From Microcella sp. (lineage in GTDB: Bacteria > Actinomycetota > Actinomycetes > Actinomycetales > Microbacteriaceae), in the NCBI RefSeq assembly GCF_025808395.1, contig NZ_CP075524.1, positions 496,001 through 560,000 of the forward strand: a DNA stretch of 64,000 bases. The letters run 5' to 3'. Shown one piece after another: positions 8,101 to 16,442 of this stretch; positions within the stretch are counted from its first letter, which is position 1; each line of letters begins with the position of its first letter. Made by a program: the position numbers and the translations under genes. The notes under the pieces were generated by a model. The model made no database searches and was not told the origin of the DNA. It saw nothing but the letters and a program-made list of their open reading frames with translations.

Positions 8101-8844
8101 GTGTCGTCGAACGTCATCGCTTCACGGGCCAGCGCTCGAACGGTGCACGCCGTGTCGGCCGCCGCCCACCTCGTGATCGCAATCGCGCTCGGGGCGCTCG
8201 CCGCCGCCCAAGCCTCGATTCTGCTGCCTGTGTCGCTGTCGGTGCCCGTCGGCGCCCCGCTCGGAGCCTTCGCCAGCGTCGATTTCGCCGCGGCTGCCGC
8301 GATCGTCATGCTGATCGGGGCCACGGCACATGCAGCACTGGCGCTCGGTGCCGCGGCTGGCGGCGACGGAGTGCAGTCGAGGCTGCTGCAGCTCGTCGCG
8401 TTCGCCCAGGCCTCGGGCATCACGGTGTTTCTCATCGCGCAGCTCAACGGGGTGACCGAGGCCGGAGCACTCATTCTGATCTACGCCTTCGGCGGCGGCG
8501 CAGCGGGGCTGCTCTGGCTGCAGGCCCGCGAGACCGACGACCGGCTGCGCACCCGTTGGCCGTTCAGCTTCGGCGCCGGGCTCGCGGTCGTGCCGTGGGG
8601 CATCGTCGCGCTGTACCAGGTCGTCGCGCTCGTCGCAGGCGCACCCCCTGCGCCGATCGTGCGCGTGCTCACTGTGGTCATCCTGCTCATCGTGGCGCTC
8701 GCCTGGTTCACCGAGCGTCGCTGGCAGCTCGGCCTCACGCCGGCGCCCCGGGCGGCACTGCTGCACTCGGTGCTCTCGCTGGCCAACGGCATCGCGCTGC
8801 TGGTGCTCGCCGCGGGCCTCTCGCGCCCGTCGGCGCTGCTCTAG
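8101..8844 (+). CDS. Heliorhodopsin-like seven-helix membrane protein lacking the retinal lysine
   Basis: A 247-residue protein with seven hydrophobic helices (roughly 14-36, 58-86, 94-115, 119-141, 152-178, 183-204, 219-241). Compared from memory with heliorhodopsin 48C12, helix 3-4 (VFLIAQLNGV... LLWLQARE) matches VLIAQICGI...FGWLQE and helix 5 (PFSFGAGLAVVPWG) matches PFWFGCIAGIVPW. Heliorhodopsin H23 and H80 correspond to H23 and H77 here. However the counterion E107 aligns with A100, the Schiff-base lysine in helix 7 aligns with G230, and the protein contains no lysine at all, so covalent retinal binding is impossible. GTG 8101 has AAGGAG upstream. Family assignment is inferred; function is unknown. 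Confidence 0.72.
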   Translation: MSSNVIASRASARTVHAVSAAAHLVIAIALGALAAAQASILLPVSLSVPVGAPLGAFASVDFAAAAAIVMLIGATAHAALALGAAAGGDGVQSRLLQLVAFAQASGITVFLIAQLNGVTEAGALILIYAFGGGAAGLLWLQARETDDRLRTRWPFSFGAGLAVVPWGIVALYQVVALVAGAPPAPIVRVLTVVILLIVALAWFTERRWQLGLTPAPRAALLHSVLSLANGIALLVLAAGLSRPSALL

Positions 8845-8913
8845 CCCCCATCGGCGCCGGGTGTCGGGAATCACCGCGCGTCGACGCTCGTTGCACTCGC
8901 TGAAGCCGACAGG

Positions 8914-9753
8914 ATGGATGACATGACCGAGACCGCCGCCCCCTCGACCCCCGCTGAGCGGTACGCAGTCTTCCGCGAGCGTCGCGCTCTGGCCGCTGTG
9001 CAGCCGCAAGGCCCCCTGGCGCTCGTCAACACTCAGTGGGTCGGCGACGAGCAGACCATCTGGGGGGTGCCGGGGCGCTGGACACCCGCTCCGAAGGGCA
9101 CGAGCGGCCTCACGGTGACCGCCGAGGCTGCGGAGGGCATCCACGTCGACGGCGTGCTCGTCGACGGCACGGTGCTGGTGCGAGGCAAAGACGACCCTGC
9201 GCCCTCGAGCGTGCAGTTCGACGATCACACCACCGGATTCGTCATCGCCGGCGACGACGGTCTCTACGCCCTGAGGGTCTGGGATTCGCAGAGCGAGGGC
9301 ATACAGAAGTTCGGATCGATCGACGCATTCGACTACGACCCCGACTGGGTCATCACCGGCACGTTCCGTGAGATCGACGGCGGCTCGGTCATGGGATTCG
9401 AGCACCTGAAGAGCGATGGCAAGACGCGAGATGCCGTCGTGCCAGGCGAGATCAGGTTCACGCACGACGGTGCCGAGTACGACATCGCGGCATTCAAAGC
9501 CGGCAACGCGCTGCAGCTCGTCTTCGCCGACGCCACCAACGGAGACGACACCTATAGCGTGGGTCGGTTCTTGTTTCTGGCGCCGAACCCCGACGGTTCG
9601 ATCACGCTCGATTTCAACACCGCCATCCTGCCGCCCTGCGCGTTCAGCTACGCCTTCAACTGCCCGCTACCGCCGAAGCAGAACCGGTTTCCGTTCCGCA
9701 TCGAGGCGGGCGAGAAGAACGTGCTGGCGAGCGACGGCACGCTGCTGCACTGA
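8914..9753 (+). CDS. DUF1684 domain protein
   Basis: A 279-residue soluble protein. The N-terminal half carries the VFRERRALAAVQPQGPLALV segment and the C-terminal half the strongly conserved block LDFNTAILPPCAFSYAFNCP followed by LPPKQNRFPFRIEAGE, which identifies DUF1684. The function of this family is unknown. ATG 8914 is the likely start; ATG 8923 is an alternative. It lies 69 bases after the heliorhodopsin-like gene on the same strand and may be co-transcribed with it. Confidence 0.9.
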   Translation: MDDMTETAAPSTPAERYAVFRERRALAAVQPQGPLALVNTQWVGDEQTIWGVPGRWTPAPKGTSGLTVTAEAAEGIHVDGVLVDGTVLVRGKDDPAPSSVQFDDHTTGFVIAGDDGLYALRVWDSQSEGIQKFGSIDAFDYDPDWVITGTFREIDGGSVMGFEHLKSDGKTRDAVVPGEIRFTHDGAEYDIAAFKAGNALQLVFADATNGDDTYSVGRFLFLAPNPDGSITLDFNTAILPPCAFSYAFNCPLPPKQNRFPFRIEAGEKNVLASDGTLLH

Positions 9754-9786
9754 TCGCGCCCGCATGCCGTCGCCCACCGGCAGACT

Positions 9787-11412
9787 GTGAGCATGCACAT
9801 CGTCGTCGACCGGCGCCCCGAGGGGCTGGCGGTGGTCGACGAGAGCGGCGCAGAAGCGCTCGTGCCTGCGGAGTCGTTCGCGGCGCACGTGCGCGAGCGC
9901 GAAGCCGAGCATCCGCGATGGGTCTGGACTGACACCGCGCAGTGGTACCCCGCCCTGCTGCGGGCGGGAGTGCGCGTCGAGCGCTGCCACGACCTGCGGC
10001 TCGTCGACGCGATTCTTGCGGGCATCGAGGGTCGGCCGCCGCGCACCGAGTGGGGCAAGGCAGTGCCCGTGCGCGCCAACACGCTGTTCGACTTCGATTC
10101 GGGGCAGGATGCTCGCACCGCCCCGTCTGCGCCCGACGTCTTCGCCGAGCAGCGGGCTGCGATCGCGGCTCAACCCTCGCCAGGGCGCACCGCTCTGCTC
10201 GCCGCGGCCGAGTCGGCCGGAGCCCTCGCCGCCGCCGAGATGGAGTTCGTCGGACTGCCGTGGAACGCCGAGGCGCACCACCAATTGCTCGTGGAGGCGC
10301 TCGGAGAGCGCCCGCCGCCTGGTCGTCGACCGCCCGCGCTCGAGCGGCTTGCCGGCGAAGTGGAAGCGCTGCTCGACGTCGGCCCGGTGCCGATCGACTC
10401 TCCGCCCGAGCTCGTGAAGTCACTGCGACGTGCGGGACTCGACGTGCAGAGCACGCGATCGTGGGAGCTGAAGAAGCTCGATCACCCCGCCATCGCACCA
10501 CTGCTGCAATACAAGTCGCTCAGCAGACTGCTGACGGCCAACGGGTGGAACTGGCTCGAGGAGTGGGTGCACGATGGCAGGTTTCGGCCCACCTTCGTGC
10601 CGGGCGGGGTGGTCACGGGCCGGTGGGCCTCTGACGGCGGGGGAGCCCTGCAGCTGCCGAAGCAGGTGCGATCAGCGGTGCAGGCCGATGCTGGCTGGGC
10701 GCTCGTGGTCGCCGACGCCGCTCAACTCGAGCCGCGCGTGCTGGCAGCGCTGTCGGGCGACGCGGCGATGGCGCAGGCCGGTGCCGGCGTCGATCTCTAC
10801 GCCGGGATCGTCGCGAGCGGTGCCGTCGAGTCGCGTGAGCACGCGAAGGTGGGCATGCTCGGGGCGATGTACGGCGGCACGACGGGCGTTAGCGCCCAGG
10901 TGCTGCCGAGGCTCGCCCGCTCGTTTCCGCGAGCCATCGGGTTCGTCGAGGCGGCCGCGAGGGCGGGGGAGCGTGGGGAGCGCGTCGAGACTCGCCTCGG
11001 CCGAACGTCGCCCCGACCCGGCGCCGAGTGGCGTGAGCGGCAGTCGATGGCGAGTTCTGACGGTGCGGGCGAGGCTGATCGTGCCCGCGCCCGCAGCGAG
11101 TCGCGCTCGTGGGGTCGGTTCACACGAAACTTCGTCGTGCAGGGCACGGCCGCAGAGTGGGCGCTGTCGTGGATGGCCGGAGTGCGCCGCAGGCTGTGGC
11201 AGCCCGAGCTCGGCCCGATCGAGCAGCAACCGCACCTCGTGTTCTTCTTGCACGACGAGCTCATGGTGCATGCGCCTCTCGATCGCGTCGATGAAGTGCA
11301 AGCGGCACTGCACGACGCGGCCTTCGACGCCGCGCGCATCGTCTTCGGGGCGACGCCCGTGACCTTTCCGGTGACGGTCGCCGTCGTGCAGCGGTACAGC
11401 GACGCGAAGTAG
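9787..11412 (+). CDS. Family A DNA polymerase-like protein (putative 3'-5' exonuclease/polymerase)
   Basis: A 541-residue protein of the small actinobacterial PolA-like group often named bifunctional 3'-5' exonuclease/DNA polymerase. Polymerase motif A is LVVADAAQLEPRVLA, with the metal Asp kept but DYSQIELR altered to DAAQLEPR. Motif B is REHAKVGMLGAMYGG and motif C is FLHDELMVH with the HDE triad. The N-terminal ~180 residues form an exonuclease-like region whose acidic residues are not obvious. There is no 5' nuclease domain. It is probably a repair-related polymerase, but activity should be tested. GTG 9787 or ATG 9793 is the start. It meets padR tail to tail, two bases apart. Confidence 0.8.
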   Translation: MSMHIVVDRRPEGLAVVDESGAEALVPAESFAAHVREREAEHPRWVWTDTAQWYPALLRAGVRVERCHDLRLVDAILAGIEGRPPRTEWGKAVPVRANTLFDFDSGQDARTAPSAPDVFAEQRAAIAAQPSPGRTALLAAAESAGALAAAEMEFVGLPWNAEAHHQLLVEALGERPPPGRRPPALERLAGEVEALLDVGPVPIDSPPELVKSLRRAGLDVQSTRSWELKKLDHPAIAPLLQYKSLSRLLTANGWNWLEEWVHDGRFRPTFVPGGVVTGRWASDGGGALQLPKQVRSAVQADAGWALVVADAAQLEPRVLAALSGDAAMAQAGAGVDLYAGIVASGAVESREHAKVGMLGAMYGGTTGVSAQVLPRLARSFPRAIGFVEAAARAGERGERVETRLGRTSPRPGAEWRERQSMASSDGAGEADRARARSESRSWGRFTRNFVVQGTAAEWALSWMAGVRRRLWQPELGPIEQQPHLVFFLHDELMVHAPLDRVDEVQAALHDAAFDAARIVFGATPVTFPVTVAVVQRYSDAK

Positions 11413-11414
11413 CC

Positions 11415-11969
11415 TCAGGCTGGGGGATGCGCTGCGTCGACAGCCCGCCGGCCGCGACGGCGGCGATCGGTTCGCAGGGGCCAGGGGTCGATGTCAGGCA
11501 GCGAGTCGAGCCAGGCGAGGGCCGCTGACTGCAGCAGTCGTGCGGCGTGCTGCGCGGCGGCCTGGGAGGCGCCGCCCGTCGGGTCGACGACCTCGTCAGA
11601 CGTGCCGCGACGGGGCGCCCAGAGCGTGCGGAAGTTGGCGATGAGGGTGGGCAGATGGTTGCCGGGAAGCGAGATCGCGAGCAGCACACGCTCGACCATG
11701 TCGTGCCAGTCGGCTAGGTCGGGCTCGGTCAGGTACATGCGCGCCTCGATGGCTCCCGCGTCGGTCAACTGATACAGCGGCAGATTGTCTGGTGTGCTGC
11801 CGGCATCTTCGATGAGCGCGTCGCGACGAAGGCGGTCGAGGGTCGAATACACCTGGCCGACGTTGAGGGGCGCGTCGCGGCGGGTGCGTTCGACGACCTC
11901 GGCGTGCAGCTGGTAGCCGTAGGCCGGCCCGAGCGTGAGAACGGCGAGGAGGGAGTGTCGCAGCGTCAT
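11415..11969 (-). CDS. PadR family transcriptional regulator
   Basis: A 184-residue regulator. The winged-helix N-terminus MTLRHSLLAVLTLGPAYGYQ is classic PadR, followed by VYSTLDRLRRDALIEDAG and LYQLTDAGAIEA, then a C-terminal helical dimerisation domain (Vir_act_alpha_C type). PadR repressors respond to phenolics or drugs and usually act on neighbouring or own promoters. Upstream of its start lie TATGC-rich direct repeats (about 11983-12012) that could be its operator, an inference only. It is divergent from the DUF3145 gene. Confidence 0.92.
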   Translation of the reverse strand: MTLRHSLLAVLTLGPAYGYQLHAEVVERTRRDAPLNVGQVYSTLDRLRRDALIEDAGSTPDNLPLYQLTDAGAIEARMYLTEPDLADWHDMVERVLLAISLPGNHLPTLIANFRTLWAPRRGTSDEVVDPTGGASQAAAQHAARLLQSAALAWLDSLPDIDPWPLRTDRRRRGRRAVDAAHPPA

Positions 11970-12051
11970 GCGTCAACACTATGCCGCGTATGCATGCGCA
12001 GAGACTATGCGTGCGCCTGTTCACGCGATTGTCACGAAAGGAATGACACTC

Positions 12052-12081
12052 TTGTGATTCTGCCGCTCAGTGGGGCATAAT
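12052..12081 (+). promoter_or_regulatory. Candidate sigma-70-type promoter for the DUF3145 gene
   Basis: TTGTGA (12052-12057) and CATAAT (12076-12081) are separated by 18 bases, giving a good match to a housekeeping promoter about 90 bases upstream of the GTG start at 12174. No transcript data are available. Confidence 0.5.
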
Positions 12082-12173
12082 TCGTTCCAACGGGCAACCG
12101 TTGAAACTGAATACGCCGCACACTCCGTGCCAGGTCGATGGGGAAGTCGCACCTGAACGAAACGGAGTGAACA

Positions 12174-12677
12174 GTGGCTGATGCAACGGCTCGCGGAGTG
12201 CTCTTTGTGCACTCCGCTCCTCGCGCGCTCTGCCCCCACATCGAGTGGGCTGCCGGTCGCGCCATCGATCGCGCCGTGAACTTCGAGTGGATCGAGCAAC
12301 CCGCGCTCAAAGGTGCCCAACGCACCGAGTTCGTGTGGGAGGGCGAGAGAGGCACGGGCGCGAAGATCGCGAGCGCCCTGCGCGGGTGGGAGCACTTGCG
12401 CTACGAGGTCACCGAAGACGCCGGACTCGGCACCGACGGCGGCCGCTGGATGCACACGCCCGACCTCGGCATCTTCTTCGCGCAGACCGATGTCGCCGGC
12501 AACACCGTGATACCCGAAGACCGCATCCGCTACGCGATGGAGGTCGCGGGCAGCAACGCACTCGAACTGCACCGTGAGCTGCGACTCGCCCTCGGACAGG
12601 CCTGGGATGACGAGCTCGAAGCCTTCCGCCACGCGGGCGACGGCTCACGCGTCGTGTGGCTGCACCGCGCTGGCTAG
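12174..12677 (+). CDS. DUF3145 domain protein
   Basis: A 167-residue protein conserved across actinobacteria. It opens with ATARGVLFVHSAPRALCPHIE, followed by FEWIEQPA and RYEVTEDAG and ends with an acidic/aromatic helix. The family function is unknown. Start is GTG 12174, preceded by AACGGAGTGAACA, a plausible ribosome site. Its stop lies directly next to a strong hairpin, and it faces fabF. Its location next to the fatty acid synthesis cluster is worth noting, though in the opposite direction. Confidence 0.9.
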   Translation: MADATARGVLFVHSAPRALCPHIEWAAGRAIDRAVNFEWIEQPALKGAQRTEFVWEGERGTGAKIASALRGWEHLRYEVTEDAGLGTDGGRWMHTPDLGIFFAQTDVAGNTVIPEDRIRYAMEVAGSNALELHRELRLALGQAWDDELEAFRHAGDGSRVVWLHRAG

Positions 12678-12702
12678 GTGCGCCGCCGCTTCTGCGGCGC
12701 AC
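12678..12702 (+). terminator. Hairpin after the DUF3145 gene
   Basis: A perfect 9-bp inverted repeat, GTGCGCCGC and GCGGCGCAC with a 7-base loop, begins immediately after the stop codon. There is no T tract. Being symmetric, it could stop transcription from both the DUF3145 and fabF sides. Confidence 0.55.
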
Positions 12703-12776
12703 GCGCTTCGCGCGCCGTACACGCCGCCGCGCTGCGCTGGGCTGGCTAAGTGCGCCGCCGCGCTCCGCTCAGCCGG

Positions 12777-14009
12777 TTAGACGCTGCGGAAGGCGACGAC
12801 CGAGTTGTGGCCGCCGAAGCCGAACGAGTTCGAGATGGCCAAGAGCGGCCCGTCGCCGAGCGCTCGCGGCGACGTCACGATGTCGAGCGGAATCTGCTCG
12901 TCTTGAGTGTCGAGGTTGATCGTCGGCGGCGCGGTGCGCTCGTGCAGCGCGAGAATCGTGAACACGGCTTCCAGTGCTCCGGTGCCGCCGAGCAGGTGGC
13001 CTGTCGACGCTTTGGTCGCCGATACGGGGATCTGCCGCACGCGGTCGCCGAAGACGCGCTCGAGCGCGTTGTACTCGGCGATGTCACCGACCGGGGTCGA
13101 TGTGGCGTGGGCGTTGATGTGAGACACCTCGTCAGGGGTGGCTCCCGCTTGCGCGAGCGCGGCAAGCACGGCGCGAGCGGCACCTGAACCCTCGGGGTCG
13201 GGGGCGGTGATGTGGAACGAGTCGCTCGTCACCGAACCGCCAGCCAGCTCGGCGTAGATGCGCGCGCCGCGCGCCATGGCGTGCTCTTTCGTCTCGAGCA
13301 CAATGGCGGCAGCGCCCTCGCCGAGCACGAATCCGTCGCGGTCGACGTCGTAGGGGCGCGAGGCCGCAGCAGGGTCGTCGTTGCGCTTCGAGAGCGCCTG
13401 CATCGAGGCGAACGCCGCGATCGGCAGGGGGTGCACGACGGCTTCGGTGCCGCCGGCGACGACGACGTCGGCGAGGCCCTGCTGCAGGTGCTCGTAGGCG
13501 TTGGCGATGGCTTCGGTGCCCGACGCGCAGGCAGAGACGACGGTGCGGGCTCCGGCCCGAGCGCCGAGGCCCATGCTGATCGCCGCGGCGGCCGCGTTGG
13601 GCATGAGCATGGGGATGGTCATCGGCAGGACGCGCCGGGGGCCCTTCTCGCGCAGGGTGTCCCATGCATCGAGCAGGGTCCAGAGCCCGCCGATGCCGGT
13701 CGCGTAGTCGACGAGGATGCGTTCGGGGGCGACGTCGGGCGACCCGGCGTCAGCCCAGGCTTCGCGGGCCGCGATGAGGGCGAACTGCGCCGAGGGGTCG
13801 AGCCGCTTGATCTCTTGGCGCTCGAGCACGTCTTCGGGGCGCACTTTCGCCTCGGCGGCGAAGGTGACGGGCAGCTCGTGCTCGGCCACCCAGTCATGCT
13901 CGAGGGTGTGGGTTCCCGACTCCCCTCGCAGCAGGGCGTCCCAGCTCTCGCGAGCGGTTCCGCCGATGGGTGAGGTGGCACCGATTCCGGTGACGACGAT
14001 CGTGGTCAT
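12777..14009 (-). CDS. fabF: Beta-ketoacyl-ACP synthase II
   Basis: A 410-residue condensing enzyme of type II fatty acid synthesis that elongates acyl-ACP with malonyl-ACP. The thiolase-fold N-terminus VVTGIGATSPIG, the nucleophile motif VVSACASGTEAIANA, and the two catalytic histidines in INAHATSTPVGD and SATKASTGHLLGG are all in place. It ends with the GFGGHNSVVAF signature. It is last in the run fabD-fabH-acpP-fabF, 92 bases after acpP. Length is normal. Confidence 0.96.
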   Translation of the reverse strand: MTTIVVTGIGATSPIGGTARESWDALLRGESGTHTLEHDWVAEHELPVTFAAEAKVRPEDVLERQEIKRLDPSAQFALIAAREAWADAGSPDVAPERILVDYATGIGGLWTLLDAWDTLREKGPRRVLPMTIPMLMPNAAAAAISMGLGARAGARTVVSACASGTEAIANAYEHLQQGLADVVVAGGTEAVVHPLPIAAFASMQALSKRNDDPAAASRPYDVDRDGFVLGEGAAAIVLETKEHAMARGARIYAELAGGSVTSDSFHITAPDPEGSGAARAVLAALAQAGATPDEVSHINAHATSTPVGDIAEYNALERVFGDRVRQIPVSATKASTGHLLGGTGALEAVFTILALHERTAPPTINLDTQDEQIPLDIVTSPRALGDGPLLAISNSFGFGGHNSVVAFRSV

Positions 14010-14101
14010 AGCGTCAACTCTCTGCAGGTGGTGGTTCTGCGCGGGTTCGCCGGGGTCGCCGTGGTGGCCGACCCCGGGCGTTCCGCGCGTCGTGACGTCG
14101 G

Positions 14102-14350
14102 CTAGGCCGAGGCGTTCACGATGAAGGTGACGGCGTCACCGACCGTGGTCAGGTTCTTGACCTCTTCGTCGGGAATCTTGACGTCGAACTTCTCTTCGGC
14201 GTTCACGACAATGGTCATCATCGAGATCGAGTCGATGTCGAGGTCGTCGGTGAACGACTTGTCGAGCTCGACCGAGTCGGTGGCGATGCCCGTCTCGTCG
14301 TTGATGAGTTCTGCGAGTCCGGCGAGAACTTCTTCGGTGGACAGTGCCAT
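14102..14350 (-). CDS. acpP: Acyl carrier protein
   Basis: An 82-residue acidic helical protein. The 4'-phosphopantetheine attachment serine lies in DDLDIDSISMMTIV; the usual DSL is DSI here. It carries acyl intermediates between the Fab enzymes. It sits between fabH and fabF. A purine-rich ribosome site (AAGGAGATAACC) precedes the start. Confidence 0.96.
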   Translation of the reverse strand: MALSTEEVLAGLAELINDETGIATDSVELDKSFTDDLDIDSISMMTIVVNAEEKFDVKIPDEEVKNLTTVGDAVTFIVNASA

Positions 14351-14438
14351 GGTTATCTCCTTGTGGGTGTCGTATGACCGTGCATAATCCTAGGGCGGGC
14401 CGGGGCCGAGCGCAGTCGAGCGCGCGGATCACCGTCTG

Positions 14439-15446
14439 TTACGGCAACCGCACCACCTGGGCTCCGTAGACGAGGCCTGCCCCGAACCCGATCTGCAGGG
14501 CGAGTCCGCCGCTCAGTTCGGGATGCTCGTCGAGCAGCCGGTGCGTCGCGAGCGGTATCGACGCCGCCGAGGTGTTGCCGGTCGTGGCGATGTCGCGCGC
14601 GACCACCACGCTCTCGGGCAGCTTCAGCTGCTTGGCGAACTCGTCGATGATGCGCATGTTGGCCTGGTGGGGAATGAACGCGGCGAGCTGATCTGAGGTG
14701 ATTCCGGCGGCGTCGAGCGCCTGCTGCGCCACCTTCGCCATCTCCCACACCGCCCAGCGGAAGACCGTCTGACCTTCCTGGCGCAGGGTCGGGTACTCGC
14801 CGTCGGGGTCGTCGAAGGCTTCTTTGAACGGCCTGTCCATGCCCACGGCATCCCACTTCGAGCCGTCTGAACCCCACACGGTGGTCGCAATGCCGGGGGT
14901 GTCGCTCGGCCCGACGATGGCGGCCCCGGCGCCGTCGCCGAGCAGAAACGAGATGGTGCGATCGGTGGGCTTGGCGTAGTCGCTGAGCTTCTCGGTGCCG
15001 ACGACGAGCACATACTCTGCCAGGCCTGCGCGCACGAAGGCGTCGGCCTGGGCGATGCCGTAGGTGTAGCCGGCGCACGCCGCAGACACGTCGTATGCTG
15101 GGGCGGGTGCGGCCCCGATGCGCTCGGTCAGCAGCGCGGCGAGAGAGGGCGTCTGCACGGTGTTGCTGATCGTCGAGACGATCACTGCGCCGATCTGGGT
15201 GGGCGAGATGCCCGCGCGCTCGATGGCCTCTCGAGCGGCCGTCTCGGCGAGGTCGACCGCGTTGACCGATGCCGAGGCTCGCGTGCGGGTGATCACTCCG
15301 GTGCGCTGCCGAATCCACTCGTCGCTTGAGTCGATGGGCCCGGCGATCTCGTCATTGGTGACGATGAGGTCGCCGCGCGCGGCTCCGACGCTGTAGATGC
15401 GCGTGAACGGTGCGCCGACTGACTGCGTGAGCGTGGGCTGTGTCAT
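14439..15446 (-). CDS. fabH: Beta-ketoacyl-ACP synthase III
   Basis: A 335-residue initiating condensing enzyme that joins an acyl-CoA primer to malonyl-ACP. The Cys-His-Asn triad is visible in YDVSAACAGYTYG, FIPHQANMRIID and ATTGNTSAASIP. The frame is open upstream, but the start is ATG 15446, which overlaps the fabD stop by four bases (ATGA). In actinobacteria this enzyme often uses branched primers, which would give iso/anteiso fatty acids; this is inferred from the family. Confidence 0.96.
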   Translation of the reverse strand: MTQPTLTQSVGAPFTRIYSVGAARGDLIVTNDEIAGPIDSSDEWIRQRTGVITRTRASASVNAVDLAETAAREAIERAGISPTQIGAVIVSTISNTVQTPSLAALLTERIGAAPAPAYDVSAACAGYTYGIAQADAFVRAGLAEYVLVVGTEKLSDYAKPTDRTISFLLGDGAGAAIVGPSDTPGIATTVWGSDGSKWDAVGMDRPFKEAFDDPDGEYPTLRQEGQTVFRWAVWEMAKVAQQALDAAGITSDQLAAFIPHQANMRIIDEFAKQLKLPESVVVARDIATTGNTSAASIPLATHRLLDEHPELSGGLALQIGFGAGLVYGAQVVRLP

Positions 15447-16357
15447 GAGTTCTCCAGCATGTCGATGGCGGCGGCGAGGTCGTCGGGGCTCGTGACGGCG
15501 ATGGTCGGCACTCCCTTGAGGCCGCGCTTGGCGAGGCCGACGAGTGCGCCTGCGGGCAGCAGTTCGATGATGCCGGTCACCCCCGCGTCGGCGAACGACT
15601 GCATGCACAGGTCCCAGCGCACGGGCGATGACACTTGACCGATCAGCAGGTCGACGAAGTCGGCGCCGACGTCGACGCGGCTGCCGTCGCGGTTGGTGTA
15701 CAGGGGGATGCTCGGCTCACCCGGCACGACCGTCGAGGCCGCGCTGCGCAGGCGCTCGACCGCGGTGCTCATGTAGCTCGTGTGAAACGCGCCGGCGACC
15801 TGCAGCGGGATGACGCGAGTGCCCGGCACCGGTTCGGCGGCGAGGGCCGCGAGGTTGTTCAGCTCACCGGCGACCACGGTCTGGCCGCCACCGTTGACGT
15901 TCGCGGCATCGAGGCCGAGCTCGGTGAGCCGCGCAGCGAGCGCATCGGGGTCACCCCCGATGACGGCGCTCATGCCCGTCGGAACAAGCGCGGCAGCGTC
16001 GGCCATCGCTCGGCCGCGCTCGCCCACGAGGCGCAGGGCGTCGCGGTCGCTGAGCACGCCGGCGATCGCCGCTGCGGCGAACTCTCCCACCGAGTGGCCG
16101 GCGACGGCGCCGACACGGTCGCGTCGGCCGTCGAGCAATGCGGCAGCGCACAGGAGGCTCGCTGCGACGATGAGCGGCTGGGCGATGGCGGTGTCGCGAA
16201 TGGTGTCGGCGTCTGACACCGTGCCGTGTTCGATGAGGTCGACTCCGGCCGCCTCCGAATACTGCGCCAGTCGGTCTCGGTGGGCGGGGTCGGCAACCCA
16301 TGGCTGCAAGAACCCGGGCTTCTGAGACCCTTGGCCGGGGGCCACGACGACGATCAT
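15443..16357 (-). CDS. fabD: ACP S-malonyltransferase
   Basis: A 304-residue transferase that loads malonate onto ACP. It begins MIVVVAPGQGSQKPGFL, carries the nucleophilic serine in GAVAGHSVGEFAAAA and the His in VAGAFHTSYM. The open frame runs 21 codons further upstream, but the conserved N-terminus sets the start at ATG 16357. It is first in the fab run and overlaps fabH. Confidence 0.96.
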   Translation of the reverse strand: MIVVVAPGQGSQKPGFLQPWVADPAHRDRLAQYSEAAGVDLIEHGTVSDADTIRDTAIAQPLIVAASLLCAAALLDGRRDRVGAVAGHSVGEFAAAAIAGVLSDRDALRLVGERGRAMADAAALVPTGMSAVIGGDPDALAARLTELGLDAANVNGGGQTVVAGELNNLAALAAEPVPGTRVIPLQVAGAFHTSYMSTAVERLRSAASTVVPGEPSIPLYTNRDGSRVDVGADFVDLLIGQVSSPVRWDLCMQSFADAGVTGIIELLPAGALVGLAKRGLKGVPTIAVTSPDDLAAAIDMLENS

Positions 16358-16442
16358 GAACTCAATCCTCCCAAGGTGGGGTGAGGGGTGCGGGTGGGGA
16401 TGTCGTTGACAAACGTACAACGACGTTGTGGGCCTTCTACAG

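Noticed and set aside
11983..12012. Definite PadR operator
   Set aside because: TATGC repeats are suggestive but no clear PadR dyad (ATGT-N8-ACAT) could be placed, so it is not listed as a feature.
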